From Thioalbus denitrificans (GTDB taxonomy: Bacteria; Pseudomonadota; Gammaproteobacteria; DSM-26407), in the NCBI RefSeq assembly GCF_003337735.1, contig NZ_QPJY01000002.1, positions 558,001-622,000 on the forward strand: a stretch of 64,000 bases of DNA. The letters run 5' to 3'. The notes below the pieces were generated by a model. That model saw nothing but the letters and a program-made list of their open reading frames with translations. It did not search any database and was not told the origin of the DNA. A program made the position numbers and the translations under genes. Below are positions 9,035 to 18,969 of this stretch, piece by piece (positions within the stretch are counted from its first letter, which is position 1; each line of letters starts with the position of its first letter).

Positions 9035-9212
9035 AACCGCAGATTGGCGTCGATTTACGGTGATTGTCGTTACAGGCATGGCGGGTATGCGTCACCGTGC
9101 CGGTGATTCCCGCCTTGGCAATCCGGACGTTCGGCTGGAGCATATGGACGGTCGCAACCGCGGAAGTGACTGTGAAGGCAACATTAACGTCAATCCACGT
9201 CAATCTGCGGTT
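9035..9212. repeat. CCGCAGATT-arm inverted repeat element between dedD and cvpA
   Basis: The left arm (9035-9069) starts AACCGCAGATTGGCGTCG. The right arm (9177-9212) is its imperfect inverse, ending ACGTCAATCTGCGGTT. The core (9070-9176) has no coding potential and is not obviously related to the cores at 40221, 41843 or 45113. The arms are degenerate tandem words with the spacing seen in other islands of this window. It occupies most of the 285-base gap 8938-9222. Confidence 0.7.
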
Positions 9213-9222
9213 GACTCGATCT

Positions 9223-9897
9223 TCAGGGGTAGCGGACGACGAGGGCCTTGAGGCCCTGGGACTGCTGCAGGCGTGCGGCCAGGGCGTCGGCCTTCTCCCG
9301 CTGGATCTCGGGTCCCACGAAGACCCGGGTGAAGGCGCTGCCGTCGGCGCTGCGGCCGGGCTCGGTGAAGGCGGTGAAACCGGCCGCCTTGAGGCGATCC
9401 CGGAGCGCCTGGGCGTTGTCGGCGCTGGAGAAGCTGCCCACCTGGACCGCCCAGGCGGTGACCTCCCCGCCGGCCTGCGAACCCGGGGCGGCAGGCGGCT
9501 TTGCTGCCGGTTCCGGCGCGGGCGCCGGTTTGGGCGCCGGCTTGGGCGCCGGCTTGGGCGCCGGCTTGGGTGCGGGACTGGGAGCCGGCTCGGGCTCGGG
9601 GGCGGGTTCCGGGGCCGCTGTGGGAGTGGGAACCGGTTCCGGGGCCGGTGCGGGCTCGGGAGGGGCCGCCGGCGGTTCACTGGGCAGCGGGGGCACCATG
9701 GGACGCTCCGGCACGCTGGGCGCCTCGCGCAGCGGCTGCACCCGGGAGGCGAACCCACCCTCGGGCTTGGGCGGAATGTCGGACTGGACAGTCACCCGGT
9801 CCGGGCCCGGACCGTCCAGGATCATCGGAATGAAGATGACCCCGAGGGCCACCAGCACCGCAGCTCCGACCAACCGCTGTTTCAGTCCCCTGTCCAC
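9223..9897 (-). CDS. dedD: SPOR-domain cell division protein DedD
   Basis: 224 residues with a GTG start at 9897 preceded by GAGAGGGGAG. No ATG fits, and upstream frame continuation is into non-homologous sequence. Layout: short cytoplasmic N-terminus, one membrane helix (about residues 9-27, LVGAAVLVALGVIFIPMIL), a long Pro/Ala-rich periplasmic linker, then a C-terminal SPOR domain (WAVQVGSFSSADNA to the end) that binds denuded septal peptidoglycan. The linker holds a tandem APKP repeat encoded by near-identical 12-bp units (about 9528-9575), so its length may vary between strains. Confidence 0.9.
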   Translation of the reverse strand: MDRGLKQRLVGAAVLVALGVIFIPMILDGPGPDRVTVQSDIPPKPEGGFASRVQPLREAPSVPERPMVPPLPSEPPAAPPEPAPAPEPVPTPTAAPEPAPEPEPAPSPAPKPAPKPAPKPAPKPAPAPEPAAKPPAAPGSQAGGEVTAWAVQVGSFSSADNAQALRDRLKAAGFTAFTEPGRSADGSAFTRVFVGPEIQREKADALAARLQQSQGLKALVVRYP

Positions 9898-9940
9898 AGT
9901 CTCCCCTCTCCTGCCGGAAGGCTTCCAGCCCTTCAGGCCA

Positions 9941-11191
9941 TTATAGGATTCTCTCCATGGCTTCCGCCACGGTGCGGAAAGATCCGAACACCAGCACCCG
10001 ATCCCCGGGACGGGCGTCCGCCAGGGCCGCGTCGAGGGCGTCGGCCACATGCGGGTGGCCGCCGCTCACTTCCGCACCGAGCGTCGAGAGGCAATCCTCG
10101 AGACGGCTGGCCGGTGCCCCGCGCGCTCCCTCCAGCCCGGCGGGAAACCACGCGTCGATTCGATCCGTGAGAGCGCCAAGGGTGCCGCAGCCATCCTTGT
10201 CGGCAAGCATCGCCACCACCGCCAGGGTGCGTCCATCGCAGTCCGTCGCGGCCAGCCGTTCGGCCAGCCGGGTGGCCGCGGCCGGATTGTGGGCCACATC
10301 CAGGATCACGGGGACTTCGCCGTCGATGACCTGGAAGCGACCCGGCAGGCTGGTGTCCGTCAGCCCCTGGCGCACCGCCTCTTCGCTCACGACGACCCGT
10401 TCGGGCAGGCAGGCGAGCGCCATCAGCGCGGTGGCTGCGTTCTGCAGCTCGAGGCGGGGACGGGGCAGGCCGGTGAGCTGAATCTCGCCCGCATTCCAGG
10501 ACCAGTCCCGGCCCGTTTCCCGAAAGCGGAAATGGGCTCCGGCCCGGTAGAGCCGGGCGCCGGTCGCACGGGCGTGGGCGAGCAGGCTGGCGGGTGGTTC
10601 GGGATCGCCGCACACCGCCGGGCGTCCGGCACGGAATATTCCGGCCTTTTCCCGGCCAATGGCCTCGCGCGTCTCGCCCAGCCAGTCCGTATGGTCGATA
10701 TCCACGCTGGTGACCACCGCCACGTCCGGTTCGACGAGATTGACCGCGTCCAGGCGCCCGCCAAGCCCCACCTCGAGCACCGCGACCTCCACGCCGGCGC
10801 GCACGAACAGATCCAGCGCCGCCAGGGTGCCGAACTCGAAATAGGTGAGCGAGGTTTCGCCGCGGGCGGATTCCACCCGCTCGAAGGCCGCGCAGAGCGC
10901 ATCGTCCGGCACTTCCGTGCCGCCGATGCGGATCCGCTCGTTGTAACGCAGCAGGTGGGGGGAGGTGTAGGCGCCGACACGGCGCCCGGCAGCCAGCAGC
11001 ACCGACTCCATGAGCCGGACCACCGAGCCCTTGCCGTTGGTGCCGCCCACCGTCACGGTGACGAATGGAACCTGCGCCGGCCCGAGCCGCCGCCATACCT
11101 CGCCGACCCGCTCGAGCCCCAGTTCGATTTCCCGCGGATGCAGCCGCTCCAGGCGCTCCAGCCATTCCCGCAGTCCGCGGGCGGAGTTCAT
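9941..11191 (-). CDS. folC: Bifunctional folylpolyglutamate/dihydrofolate synthase
   Basis: 416 residues. ATG at 11191 chosen; a GTG two codons earlier is also possible, and neither has a clear ribosome binding site. Mur-ligase-like ATPase: P-loop GGTNGKGSVV (about residue 50), central Mg/substrate segment EVGLGGRLDAVN, SVDIDHTDWLG, and C-terminal VILDVAHNPAAA. It adds glutamate to dihydropteroate and folates. It lies between accD and dedD as in Pseudomonas and E. coli. Confidence 0.95.
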   Translation of the reverse strand: MNSARGLREWLERLERLHPREIELGLERVGEVWRRLGPAQVPFVTVTVGGTNGKGSVVRLMESVLLAAGRRVGAYTSPHLLRYNERIRIGGTEVPDDALCAAFERVESARGETSLTYFEFGTLAALDLFVRAGVEVAVLEVGLGGRLDAVNLVEPDVAVVTSVDIDHTDWLGETREAIGREKAGIFRAGRPAVCGDPEPPASLLAHARATGARLYRAGAHFRFRETGRDWSWNAGEIQLTGLPRPRLELQNAATALMALACLPERVVVSEEAVRQGLTDTSLPGRFQVIDGEVPVILDVAHNPAAATRLAERLAATDCDGRTLAVVAMLADKDGCGTLGALTDRIDAWFPAGLEGARGAPASRLEDCLSTLGAEVSGGHPHVADALDAALADARPGDRVLVFGSFRTVAEAMERIL

Positions 11192-11255
11192 CGCCACGGA
11201 AACGGCATCACGTCGGTCGTTGTCCCGCGGTCATGGCAGAACCGTGCGGCCATCG

Positions 11256-12212
11256 TCAGGCGTTCCCCTCGCCGTCCGGGTCCGACGCATCGTCAGGGGC
11301 CGCGGATTCCCGCTTCGGCTGTTCCACCTTCACCTCCTCGGCCTCCACCGGCGGATGGGTCCGCTCGGTGAGCATGGCCAGGACGGCGCCCAGGCGATCG
11401 CGGAGCTCGCGCCGATCCACGATCATGTCGATGAGGCCGTGCTCGAGCAGGAACTCGCTGCGCTGGAAACCCTCCGGCAGGGTTTCGCGGACCGTCTGCT
11501 CGATGACGCGCGGGCCGGCGAAGCCGATGAGTGCGTTGGGCTCGGCGACGTTGAGGTCTCCCAGCGTCGCCAGGCTGGCGGAGACGCCGCCGGTGGTGGG
11601 ATCGGTCAGCACCGAGATGTAGGGAATTCCCCGCTCGCGCAGCAGCGCCAGCGCGGCGCTGGTCTTGGCCATCTGCATCAGCGACAGGATGGCTTCCTGC
11701 ATGCGCGCGCCGCCGCTGGCGGAGAAACTGATGAGGGGGATGCCCTCATTCAGGCTCACCCGGGCCGCGCGGGCGAACCGCTCCCCCACCACCGAACCCA
11801 TGGAACCGCCCATGAAACCGAACTCGAAGGCGGCCGCCACCACCGGCTGGCCCTTGAGCCGCCCCTTCATCGCCACCAGGGCATCCTTCTCGCCGGTCGC
11901 CTTCTGCGCCGTGAGGATGCGGTCCCGGTACTTCTTGGAATCCTTGAACCTGAGGCTGTCGATCGGCTCCAGTTCGGCGCCGATCTCTTCCCGCGGGCCG
12001 TGATCCAGGAACACGTCGAGGCGCCTGCGCGCCCCGATGCGCATGTGGAAGTTGCACTTCGGACAGACCTCGAGGTTGCGCTCCAGCTCCGCCTTGTAGA
12101 GCACGCTGCCGCAGGAGCCGCACTTTGACCACAGCCCCTCGGGCACGGCCTTCTTCTTGCTCCCCGCCTCGGTGCGGATCTTCGACGGCAACAGTTTCTC
12201 GAACCAGCTCAT
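11256..12212 (-). CDS. accD: Acetyl-CoA carboxylase carboxyltransferase subunit beta
   Basis: 318 residues. The N-terminal zinc ribbon has two Cys pairs (CGSCGS and CPKCNFH), as in bacterial AccD. The crotonase-like carboxyltransferase core has the oxyanion-hole segments [11 protein letters not shown] and [11 protein letters not shown]. It forms the alpha2beta2 carboxyltransferase with AccA, not in this window, to make malonyl-CoA. The C-terminal 25 residues are acidic and low-complexity. It sits between trpA and folC, a standard order. Confidence 0.96.
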   Translation of the reverse strand: MSWFEKLLPSKIRTEAGSKKKAVPEGLWSKCGSCGSVLYKAELERNLEVCPKCNFHMRIGARRRLDVFLDHGPREEIGAELEPIDSLRFKDSKKYRDRILTAQKATGEKDALVAMKGRLKGQPVVAAAFEFGFMGGSMGSVVGERFARAARVSLNEGIPLISFSASGGARMQEAILSLMQMAKTSAALALLRERGIPYISVLTDPTTGGVSASLATLGDLNVAEPNALIGFAGPRVIEQTVRETLPEGFQRSEFLLEHGLIDMIVDRRELRDRLGAVLAMLTERTHPPVEAEEVKVEQPKRESAAPDDASDPDGEGNA

Positions 12213-12266
12213 GACACCTCACCCCAACCCGGACTCCCGCGCAACATCCGCGGGACAGCATGTTGT

Positions 12267-12356
12267 AAACCACGAAGAACACGAAGGTCACGAAGCATGT
12301 GTTCAACAGGATAGGGACGGTTTTCCCTTCGTGCGCTTCGTGTCCTTCGTGGTTCC
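12267..12356. repeat. CACGAAG-arm inverted repeat between trpA and accD
   Basis: The left arm 12267-12295 is tandem CCACGAAG-type words (CACGAAGAACACGAAGG). The right arm 12324-12356 is the inverse (TTCGTGTCCTTCGTGG). A loop of about 28 bases separates them. The pair fills most of the 155-base gap and could form a long imperfect hairpin in RNA. No T-tract is visible, so a terminator role is not established. Confidence 0.75.
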
Positions 12357-12367
12357 AATGAATTCAG

Positions 12368-13183
12368 TCACTGCCCAGTAACGCGATCCATGGCCTGGCG
12401 CAGGGGCCGCAGCAGGGCCGGGACCTCAGCGTTGATGCGCTCGGGCTCCGCGGCCAGCTCGCCCAGCTTGTTGACCAGCACCGAGCCCACCACCACCGCG
12501 TCGGCCACCCGGGCCACGGCGGCGGCCGACTCGGCATCACGGATGCCGAAGCCCACGCCGATGGGCAGGTCGGTATGGTTGCGGAGCCGCTCCAGCATGG
12601 CGGTCACCGAGCCGACATCCAGGGTCCTGGAACCGGTCACGCCCTTCAGTGAAACGTAGTAGATGAAGCCGCTGGCGGCCGTGCAGATGCGATCCATGCG
12701 CGCATCGGTGGTGGTGGGCGCGACCAGGAAGATGGGATCGAGCTCACGGCTGCGGAGTCCCTGCACCAGTTCTCCGGCTTCTTCCGGCGGCAGGTCGACG
12801 GTCAGCACGCCGTCCACGCCGGCGGCGGCGGCCGACTCGGCAAAGGCGGCGTATCCCATCGCCTCGATGGGGTTGAGATAGCCCATCAGAACGACGGGGG
12901 TCTCCCCGTCCCGCTCCCGGAACGCGCGCACCATGTCCAGCACATCGTGCAGGCTCACATGGTGCTTGAGCGCCCGCTCGCAGGCGGCCTGGATGGCGGG
13001 GCCGTCGGCCATGGGATCGGAGAAGGGCACGCCCAGCTCGAGGATGTCCGCGCCCGCCTCCACCAGCGCGTGCATCAGCGGCACGGTCACGGACGGTTCC
13101 GGATCGCCGGCGGTGATGTAGGGGATCAGTGCCTTGCGGCCCTGCGCCCGCAGGGTCTCGAAGCGCTTGCCGATTCTGCTCAT
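12368..13183 (-). CDS. trpA: Tryptophan synthase alpha subunit
   Basis: 271 residues, TIM barrel. The catalytic Glu is in [12 protein letters not shown] and the catalytic Asp in [13 protein letters not shown]. The phosphate-binding C-terminal segment is [10 protein letters not shown]. It cleaves indole-3-glycerol phosphate and channels indole to TrpB, whose gene lies 35 bases upstream. Order trpF-trpB-trpA-accD is typical of gammaproteobacteria that split the trp operon. Confidence 0.97.
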   Translation of the reverse strand: MSRIGKRFETLRAQGRKALIPYITAGDPEPSVTVPLMHALVEAGADILELGVPFSDPMADGPAIQAACERALKHHVSLHDVLDMVRAFRERDGETPVVLMGYLNPIEAMGYAAFAESAAAAGVDGVLTVDLPPEEAGELVQGLRSRELDPIFLVAPTTTDARMDRICTAASGFIYYVSLKGVTGSRTLDVGSVTAMLERLRNHTDLPIGVGFGIRDAESAAAVARVADAVVVGSVLVNKLGELAAEPERINAEVPALLRPLRQAMDRVTGQ

Positions 13184-13218
13184 GTGTTCGCTGGTTCCTG
13201 GTGATCGTGGGGCCGGGT

Positions 13219-14418
13219 TCAGATGTGGATGCCCTCGATGGTGGCGATGGTGTTGATGTCCTTGTCGCCACGGCCGGAGAGATTGATGACGATGCTCTGC
13301 TCCCGGTCCAGCGTGGGCGCGAGCTTCATGGCGTAGGCCAGCGCATGGCTGGACTCGAGGGCCGGAATGATGCCCTCGGTCCGGGTCAGCGCATGGAAAG
13401 CCTCCAGCGCCTCGGTGTCGGTCACGGAGACGTAGTTCACCCGCCCGGCGTCCTTCAGCCAGGCATGCTCGGGCCCCACGCCGGGATAGTCGAGTCCCGC
13501 GGAGATGGAGTGGGTCTCGGTGATCTGTCCGTCACTGTCCTCCATGAGGTAGGTGCGGTTGCCGTGCAGCACCCCGGGGCGTCCGGCGCAGAGCGGGGCC
13601 GAGTGGCGCCCGGTCTCGATGCCGTCGCCGGCCGCCTCCACGCCGTACATGGCCACCTCCCCATCATCCAGGAAGGGATGGAACAGGCCGATGGCATTGG
13701 AACCGCCGCCCACGCAGGCCACCAGGGCATCGGGCAGCCGCCCGGTCATCGCTTGGGCCTGGGCGCGGGCCTCGCGGCCGATCACCGACTGGAAGTCGCG
13801 CACCATCGCCGGGTAGGGATGGGGGCCGGCCACCGTGCCGATGATGTAGAAGGTGTTGTCCACGTTGGTGACCCAGTCGCGCATGGCCTCGTTCAGCGCA
13901 TCCTTGAGGGTGCGCGAGCCCGAGTGTACCGCCACCACCCGGGCCCCCAGCAGCCGCATGCGGTAGACGTTGGGCGACTGGCGCTGGATGTCGTCGGCGC
14001 CCATGTAGACCACGCACTCGAGCCCCAGCCTGGCCGCCACGGTGGCGGTCGCCACGCCGTGCTGCCCCGCGCCGGTCTCGGCGATGATGCGGGTCTTGCC
14101 CATGCGCTTCGCCAGCAGGGCCTGGCCGATGGTGTTGTTCACCTTGTGGGCGCCGGTGTGGTTGAGATCCTCGCGCTTGAGGTAGACCTGGGCCCCGCCC
14201 AGGTTCCTGCTCCAGCGCTCGGCGTGGTAGAGCGGCGAGGGACGGCCCACGTAGTGGGCCAGATCCGCGTCCAGCTCCGCCAGGAAATCGGGATCCTGCA
14301 GGTACTTCCCGTAGGCCGCGGTCAGCTCGGAGAGCGGCTCCATCAGCGTCTCGGAGACGAATATCCCGCCGTAGGGACCGAAATGGCCGTTGGCATCGGG
14401 GTATGCGCTCCAGTTCAT
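13219..14418 (-). CDS. trpB: Tryptophan synthase beta subunit
   Basis: 399 residues from ATG 14418. PLP lysine is in [15 protein letters not shown], the phosphate loop is [10 protein letters not shown], and [13 protein letters not shown] is the usual N-terminal block. A GTG at 14448 with GAGG eight bases upstream would add ten residues and overlap trpF by 17 bases; the ATG was preferred because it matches the usual N-terminal length, but the GTG has the better ribosome binding site. It condenses indole with serine. Confidence 0.95.
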   Translation of the reverse strand: MNWSAYPDANGHFGPYGGIFVSETLMEPLSELTAAYGKYLQDPDFLAELDADLAHYVGRPSPLYHAERWSRNLGGAQVYLKREDLNHTGAHKVNNTIGQALLAKRMGKTRIIAETGAGQHGVATATVAARLGLECVVYMGADDIQRQSPNVYRMRLLGARVVAVHSGSRTLKDALNEAMRDWVTNVDNTFYIIGTVAGPHPYPAMVRDFQSVIGREARAQAQAMTGRLPDALVACVGGGSNAIGLFHPFLDDGEVAMYGVEAAGDGIETGRHSAPLCAGRPGVLHGNRTYLMEDSDGQITETHSISAGLDYPGVGPEHAWLKDAGRVNYVSVTDTEALEAFHALTRTEGIIPALESSHALAYAMKLAPTLDREQSIVINLSGRGDKDINTIATIEGIHI

Positions 14419-14431
14419 GGAGCGCGCGGGT

Positions 14432-15061
14432 TCATTCTGTGTCGGCACGGGATACACCTCGTATGAATGCCTGCATCTTGGCCGGATCCTTGATGCCCTT
14501 GGCGGCTTCCACGCCACCGCTCACGTCAACCGCGTAGGGACGGACCTGCCGCACCGCCGCGTCCACATTGCCGGGGGCGAGCCCCCCGGCCAGCACCAGC
14601 GGCAATCCCAGGTCCCGCGGGATGCGCGACCAGTCGAATGTCTCCCCGGTACCACCGGCCACCCCGGGGCGGTAGGTATCCACCAGCAGCGCCGCGGCAT
14701 CGCCGTAGCGGGCGCACTCCGAGTGCAGGTCGATGCCCTCCCGCATCCGCACCGCCTTCATGTAGGGTCGGCCGTGGGATCGGCAGTATTCGGGCGGCTC
14801 CGCGCCGTGGAACTGCAGCAGGTCGAGCGGAACGGCCGCAACCGCCTCCCGTACCCGTTCCGGTTCGGCATCGACGAACAGGCCCACCACCGTCACGAAG
14901 GCCGGCACCACGGCCCTGATCTCCCGGGCCTGGCGCTGATTCACGTGGCGTGGGCTGGGCGGATGGAAGACCAGGCCGATGGCATCGGCGCCGAGGCGCA
15001 CCGCCTCACGGGCATCATCCACCCGGGTGATGCCGCAGATCTTGACTCGGGTGCGCCCCAT
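14432..15061 (-). CDS. trpF: Phosphoribosylanthranilate isomerase
   Basis: 209 residues from ATG 15061 ([13 protein letters not shown]). The general-base Cys is in KICG and the general-acid Asp in [19 protein letters not shown] and VDVSGGVE bind phosphate. It catalyses the Amadori rearrangement of phosphoribosylanthranilate. It starts the trpF-trpB-trpA run. The frame stays open upstream to 15268, but that extension is low-complexity sequence without family similarity. Confidence 0.95.
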   Translation of the reverse strand: MGRTRVKICGITRVDDAREAVRLGADAIGLVFHPPSPRHVNQRQAREIRAVVPAFVTVVGLFVDAEPERVREAVAAVPLDLLQFHGAEPPEYCRSHGRPYMKAVRMREGIDLHSECARYGDAAALLVDTYRPGVAGGTGETFDWSRIPRDLGLPLVLAGGLAPGNVDAAVRQVRPYAVDVSGGVEAAKGIKDPAKMQAFIRGVSRADTE

Positions 15062-15551
15062 GACCGCGCGGCCGGCCCTCCAGCGAGAGTGAGTTGCAGA
15101 ATGGGGTAATTTAACAGAAATGGAGAGAGGGTTTAACTTTCCCGGGGAATGGGGAACGGGGAACGGGGGACGGGAGACAGGAGGCAGGAGGCAGGGAACC
15201 CCACCATTATCTCCTTGGCGCGTCGGCAGATTTCGTGGGTGCAGAGAGAAGAAATTTCCTCTCGCCAAGACGCCAAGAACGCCAAGGAATCAACAATTCT
15301 CTTTCAGCCGATTAACGATGGGAGGGATTCCCTGCATTATGAGTGCCTCGTCGAATTTGAGACCTTGGTACTCGACTTCCCTTGGCGTTCTTGGCGTCTT
15401 GGCGAGATCCAAAAAGATTTCGTCCCGGAATAACACAACCCGAAAAATGTGCCTCGCCGCCACTATTGTCCATGCGTATCATGCGCTTGGCGCTCGTTAT
15501 GAGTGGAGCATCCACCCACAGATTCTGCGGACGAGCCATCTCCTTTATCCT
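15062..15551. repeat. Repeat-filled truA-trpF gap with a perfect 27-bp inverted GCCAAG pair
   Basis: At 15148-15198 there are GGGGAACGG/AGGCAGG-type tandem words. The main structure is a left arm at 15261-15287 (CTCGCCAAGACGCCAAG and on) whose exact 27-base reverse complement lies at 15380-15406, 92 bases away. The core (15288-15379) has no supported ORF. Bases 15407-15551 hold no recognised feature apart from the likely trpF promoter region. Confidence 0.85.
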
Positions 15552-16340
15552 TCATCCGTAACCCAGTATCCCTGCACTGCCAGGTGCCTCGGGAAACCGG
15601 TAGGGCTCCGGGTAGCGGACGGCGACGAAGTAGAGCCCGCCGGGAGGGGCGGTGACGCCGCCGAGGGTCCGGTCCCGACCCACCAGCACCTCGCGGGCCC
15701 AGTCCGGGTCGGCTTTCCCGCAGCCGACGGCGATCAGGACGCCGGCGATATTGCGGACCATGTGGTGGAGAAAGCCGTTGGCCTCGGCATCGATGGTGAT
15801 GAATTCGCCCTGGCGCCTCACCTCGAGGCGGTGGAGCGTGCGCACCGGGCTCTTGGCCTGGCACCCCAGCGCCCGGTAGGCGCTGAAGTCATGCTCGCCC
15901 AGCAGATGCACGGCAGCGGCCCGCATCCGTTGTTCGTCGAGTGGGCGGCACTCCCAGGTCACCCGGTTGTGCAGCAGGCCCGGCCGGCTGGGTCGATTGA
16001 GGATGACGTAGCGGTAGCGGCGGGCGCGGGCGCTGAAACGGGCATGGAACGCCTCGTCCACCGGCTGGGCCCAGAGCACGGCCACGCCCCGGGGCAGCTG
16101 GCTGTTCGCGCCGAAGACCCAGCCGCGCATGTCGCGCCGGGCATCGGTGTCGAAATGCGCCACCTGGCTGAGGGCGTGCACCCCGGTGTCCGTACGGCCC
16201 GCAACCACCACCCGCACCGGGTGGTCGGCCACATTGGAGAGCGCCTGCTCCAGCGCCTCCTGGACCGAGGGTACCCCGTCCTGGGTCTGCCAGCCGTGGA
16301 AATCGCTCCCGTCGTACTCGATCCCGAGCGCGATTCTCAC
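15552..16340 (-). CDS. truA: tRNA pseudouridine(38-40) synthase
   Basis: 262 residues. The catalytic Asp lies in VVAGRTDTGVHALSQVAHFD, the family signature. It modifies positions 38-40 of the anticodon arm in many tRNAs. It follows fimV by 28 bases, the usual fimV-truA-trpF arrangement, and is followed by a repeat island of 490 bases. Confidence 0.96.
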   Translation of the reverse strand: MRIALGIEYDGSDFHGWQTQDGVPSVQEALEQALSNVADHPVRVVVAGRTDTGVHALSQVAHFDTDARRDMRGWVFGANSQLPRGVAVLWAQPVDEAFHARFSARARRYRYVILNRPSRPGLLHNRVTWECRPLDEQRMRAAAVHLLGEHDFSAYRALGCQAKSPVRTLHRLEVRRQGEFITIDAEANGFLHHMVRNIAGVLIAVGCGKADPDWAREVLVGRDRTLGGVTAPPGGLYFVAVRYPEPYRFPEAPGSAGILGYG

Positions 16341-16368
16341 GTTGCCCCGCCAGCCATCCGCCGCACGG

Positions 16369-18969
16369 TTACTGGGTCAGCTGGTCGAGCAGGCCGCGGG
16401 CTTCCTGCTGCTGGCTGTCGTTGCCCTCACCCAGAACCTCCTCCAGGATCTCCCGGGCGCCTTCCTCGTCGCCCATGTCGATATAGGCACGGGCCAGATC
16501 GAGCTTGGTGGAGACTTCGTCCACGTCGGGAAGCAGGTCGAGGTCACCCTCCTCCGTCCCGCCTTCCTCATCGAAACGGAGCTCGCCGCTGCTCAGATCG
16601 GCGCTGGCGGCGAGCGTCGGCTCCTCCGGCTCGGTCTCGATGGCCGGGTGGGGTTCGAAGGCCTCTTCAACCGCGTCGCGCCCGCTGTCGAGGCCCAGGT
16701 CCAGTTCCAGGCCCGAGAGCTCCTCATCCAGCTCGGAGGGTTCGGCGGAAACCGACTTCCGCGCCTCACGCTCCAACTCCTCGATGTCGAAGTCGATCGC
16801 GGGCATCTGGTCGGCGGCACGTGATTCGCCCGGCTCCTCGCCGGTCGCCTCCTCGCGCAGGAAATCCAGGTCGAAGTTGACCCCGGTCTCATCGCCACGC
16901 TGGGATGCGGGTTCCGGCTCCACGTCCAGTCCCTGGACGGCAAAGGGCGCTTCAGTCTCCTCCCCAGCCGGCGTGGTCTTCTCGTGCCAGGTGCCGCCGG
17001 CCTCCTCCTCCAGGGCGAGATCGACCCCCTCCGGAGCCGCGCCGGCTTCCGCCGGCTCGGGCGGAGGGGTGGAAGCGGACGGCTGGCGCAGTGCGAACAT
17101 GGGCACCCCGGGGCAGAGCTCACGGCCCATCTCGGCCGCCTTCAGCCACATCGGGTCCGCCTCCGTGACCTGCTCGAAGAGTTCCGCGGCCTCCGCCTCG
17201 TAGGCGTCGCGATCGCGGGTGGCGTAATAGACCTCCAGGAGCTTCAGGCGGACATTGGCGTCGTTGGGGCGCGTCTCCAGGAGGGACTGCAGCAGCTCCT
17301 CGGCCTGGGAGAAGCGGCCATAGGCGATATAGACATCCGCCTCGGCGACGGGATCGCTGCCGGCCGGCCGCGGCGGCAGGCCGGTCGCCTCCGTCCCGGA
17401 CAGTTCCACCGCCTCCGCAGCGGCCACTCCCGTCAGGGCGGCGCTGGTGGCCGCGGCCGCAGCGGCGGCCTCGGGCGAACCCGCGGGGGCCCGTGCGGCA
17501 GCGGGTTCGGCGGGCATGTCCACGCCGCGCCGGCGGGTCATCAACCAGACAATCACCAGCAGGATCAGAACCGCGGCGGCCAGCACGACCAGGTTGACGG
17601 GGTCGCGCAGCAGGCGCCCGATGAGATCGGCCTGTTCCTCCCCGGCCCCGGCTTCCGCTGCGGCCGCCTGCTGTTGCTCCAGATCCTGCTGCAGGCCCGC
17701 CAGCTCCGCATCCTTCAGGTCGATGAGCTTCTGCAGGGAAGCCACCTGGGATTCGAGCTCCGCGAACCGCTCCTGCAGCTGCGAATTCTCCCGCTGCAGG
17801 GTATCCACGCTCTCGGTGGTCAGGGCCAGTTCCTGGCGTACGCTGTCGAGCGCTTCCTCCGGCGCGGGAGTGACGGTCTGCCCGGGTTCGGCCACCGGGG
17901 CCTCGCCCGCCTGCCCCTCTGCCGCCGTATCCTCCGGCGCCAGCAGCTTCAGCTCACCTTCCCCCGTTGCCGGCTGCGGCTGCCCGGGCGCCGCTGCAGG
18001 CGCCTCCGCCTCATCGGCCCCGGCTTCCGGCTTCACCGCCTCGGGCGCCGCCGGCTCGGGCACCGCCTCGGGCACCGCCTCGGGTGCCGGCTGCTCGGGA
18101 AGTGGCTGCTCGGCGGCGGGGAGTGTCTCCTCCGGCCGCGCTTCGGCAGGCGCCGCCGGTGCGGCCTCCGCTTCGGGCGCGGCCTCCACCGCGGCCGGCG
18201 GTTCGGCGGAGACCTCCGCCTCCTTCCGCGGGGCCGGTGTGGGCGGCGCCGTGCGCGCCTGGCGCCACTCCGCGTATTGCCGCTGCACCTCGCGGCGGGC
18301 CTCGGCGTCGCTCAGCGCCCCGATCGCCTGCTGATCGGGGATCCGCAGCACCTGCCCGGCCATGAGGTTGTTCATGTTGCCGTTGATGAAGGCACCGGGA
18401 TTGCCCCGCTGCAGCGCCACCATCATCTGCTGCGGGGAAACCGAGGTGCCGGGACGGGTGCGCTGGGCAATACCCCAGAGCGTGTCGCCGCGGCTGACCC
18501 GGTAGGTGTCCCCGCTGTAGGCGGGGGTGGTGGCCGCGGCGGCCTGCGGGGCCGGTGCACGCGCACCGCTGAAGGTGGGCGGATCGAGCAGTACGGTGTA
18601 TTCGCGCAGCAGTCTGCCGCTGGGCCAGCTCAGCTCCACCAGGAAGTTGAGGAACGGTTCCCGGATGGACTGGCGGCTCGTCACCCGGATGAAGAGGGTG
18701 CCGTCGGATTTGCGATCGACCTTGAAATCCAGTGCTGTCAATGCAACGGGACGGTCGATCCCCGCCCGGCTGAAGTCCTCGGCCCGCGCCAGTCCGACCC
18801 GGATTTCCTCGGGAGCCACGCCCCTGGGCGAGAGCAGCGCGATTTCTGCCACCAGCGGCTGATTGAGGCCGGAGCGGACCTTTATGTTGCCGAGACCAAG
18901 CGCCTGAACCTGCAGGGCCAGTGGCAGAACCATCAGGGCCAGCACCAGGGCAATTTTCCGCGCCATCAT
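16369..18969 (-). CDS. fimV: FimV/HubP-family polar pilus assembly protein
   Basis: 866 residues. Signal peptide about 1-24, then the conserved FimV N-terminal domain (LGLGNIKVRSGLNQPLVAEI). A LysM peptidoglycan-binding domain spans about 155-212 (YRVSRGDTLWGIAQR). After a long Ala/Glu/Pro-rich segment and a predicted coiled coil (about 395-450, LQRENSQLQERFAELE) comes one membrane helix (VVLAAAVLILLVIVWLM), then an acidic cytoplasmic part with a TPR-like stretch and the C-terminal FimV motif (DLARAYIDMGDEEGAREIL). It organises the cell pole and type IV pilus secretin assembly. Confidence 0.93.
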   Translation of the reverse strand: MMARKIALVLALMVLPLALQVQALGLGNIKVRSGLNQPLVAEIALLSPRGVAPEEIRVGLARAEDFSRAGIDRPVALTALDFKVDRKSDGTLFIRVTSRQSIREPFLNFLVELSWPSGRLLREYTVLLDPPTFSGARAPAPQAAAATTPAYSGDTYRVSRGDTLWGIAQRTRPGTSVSPQQMMVALQRGNPGAFINGNMNNLMAGQVLRIPDQQAIGALSDAEARREVQRQYAEWRQARTAPPTPAPRKEAEVSAEPPAAVEAAPEAEAAPAAPAEARPEETLPAAEQPLPEQPAPEAVPEAVPEPAAPEAVKPEAGADEAEAPAAAPGQPQPATGEGELKLLAPEDTAAEGQAGEAPVAEPGQTVTPAPEEALDSVRQELALTTESVDTLQRENSQLQERFAELESQVASLQKLIDLKDAELAGLQQDLEQQQAAAAEAGAGEEQADLIGRLLRDPVNLVVLAAAVLILLVIVWLMTRRRGVDMPAEPAAARAPAGSPEAAAAAAATSAALTGVAAAEAVELSGTEATGLPPRPAGSDPVAEADVYIAYGRFSQAEELLQSLLETRPNDANVRLKLLEVYYATRDRDAYEAEAAELFEQVTEADPMWLKAAEMGRELCPGVPMFALRQPSASTPPPEPAEAGAAPEGVDLALEEEAGGTWHEKTTPAGEETEAPFAVQGLDVEPEPASQRGDETGVNFDLDFLREEATGEEPGESRAADQMPAIDFDIEELEREARKSVSAEPSELDEELSGLELDLGLDSGRDAVEEAFEPHPAIETEPEEPTLAASADLSSGELRFDEEGGTEEGDLDLLPDVDEVSTKLDLARAYIDMGDEEGAREILEEVLGEGNDSQQQEARGLLDQLTQ

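Noticed and set aside
12267-12356. Intrinsic terminator for accD or trpA
   Set aside because: A long paired structure is possible but there is no T-tract, and the same words occur in many other gaps, so it is listed as a repeat.
14418-14517. Longer trpB start at 14517 or GTG at 14448
   Set aside because: 14517 lies well inside trpF and adds non-conserved residues. GTG 14448 has a plausible ribosome binding site but adds unusual N-terminal residues; kept only as an alternative.
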